A stretch of 5,837 nt of DNA from an uncultured Shinella sp. GTDB lineage: Bacteria; Pseudomonadota; Alphaproteobacteria; Rhizobiales; Rhizobiaceae. Within the stretch, counting starts at the first letter, position 1. The number at the start of each line of letters is the position of its first letter. The DNA lies in the NCBI GenBank assembly GCA_946481465.1, contig CAMLOC010000268.1:1-5837 (forward strand), given 5' to 3'. Below the pieces are notes generated by a model. That model was not told the DNA's origin. It was given only the letters and a program-made list of their open reading frames with translations, and ran no database searches. Position numbers and translations under genes: made by a program. This document shows, piece by piece, positions 5,815 to 5,837 of the stretch.

Positions 5815-5837
5815 ACTCTCGGCCTCTCCCTTACCAA
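5793..5837 (-). tRNA. tRNA-Thr(GGT), 3' part (5' half outside window)
   Basis: Read on the minus strand, the window's right edge begins exactly at the anticodon loop: TTGGTAA (5837-5831) with anticodon GGT (5835-5833). It continues with the 3' anticodon stem GGGAG, a five-base variable loop AGGCC, T-stem GAGAG, T-loop TTCAAAT (5815-5809), T-stem CTCTC, acceptor 3' strand TAGCAGC (5803-5797), discriminator A and encoded CCA (5795-5793). Every segment has canonical length. GGT reads ACC and ACU, so it charges threonine; the TTGGTAAGGG segment is also shared with E. coli threonine tRNAs. The D arm and 5' acceptor strand (expected GCTGCTA) lie to the right of the window. No hairpin terminator is visible just past the CCA end. 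Confidence 0.92.

Overview
The window is about 5.8 kb of GC-rich, densely coding chromosomal DNA. Codon use, protein style and gene content suggest an alphaproteobacterium, most likely in the order that contains Rhizobium, Agrobacterium and Shinella; this placement is inference from protein resemblance only. I find five protein genes and one tRNA gene. Two of these, at the two ends, are cut by the window edges.

Layout, left to right. (1) Positions 1-1607, minus strand: the first 535 residues of a fused, thiamine-diphosphate-dependent indolepyruvate ferredoxin oxidoreductase-type enzyme, whose C-terminal half lies outside the window. (2) Positions 1608-1769: a 162-bp leader holding a strong ribosome binding site and a 12-bp exact direct repeat. 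(3) Positions 1770-2222, minus: an Lrp/AsnC-type regulator. (4) Positions 2242-3399, minus: a fumarylacetoacetate hydrolase (FAH) superfamily protein that looks like a sugar-acid dehydratase rather than true fumarylacetoacetase. (5) Positions 3474-3511: a good intrinsic terminator. (6) Positions 3522-4712, minus: an MFS exporter closely resembling E. coli NepI. (7) Positions 4713-4791: a short divergent control region with spaced direct repeats. (8) Positions 4792-5814, plus: an AraC-family regulator with an N-terminal cupin-type domain. (9) Positions 5793-5837, minus: the 3' part of tRNA-Thr(GGT), overlapped in antisense by the last codons of the AraC gene. No stretch longer than 300 bases lacks a gene.

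The genes form two modules. The AraC regulator and the NepI-like exporter are divergent and share a 79-bp control region, the usual arrangement of a regulator and the efflux pump it controls. The terminator after the exporter separates it from the second minus-strand module, FAH-family enzyme, then Lrp regulator, then indolepyruvate oxidoreductase. FAH and Lrp are almost certainly cotranscribed (gap of 4-19 bp depending on the Lrp start). The oxidoreductase may be read through from them or have its own promoter in the 162-bp leader. The Lrp protein is a natural candidate to control the oxidoreductase, which would act in catabolism of aromatic or other amino acids after transamination.

I see no mobile element, CRISPR array, phage gene or clearly new multi-gene system. 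The points most worth a second look are the AraC/tRNA overlap, the repeats in the oxidoreductase leader, and the possibly leaderless AraC start that lies inside an operator-like repeat.
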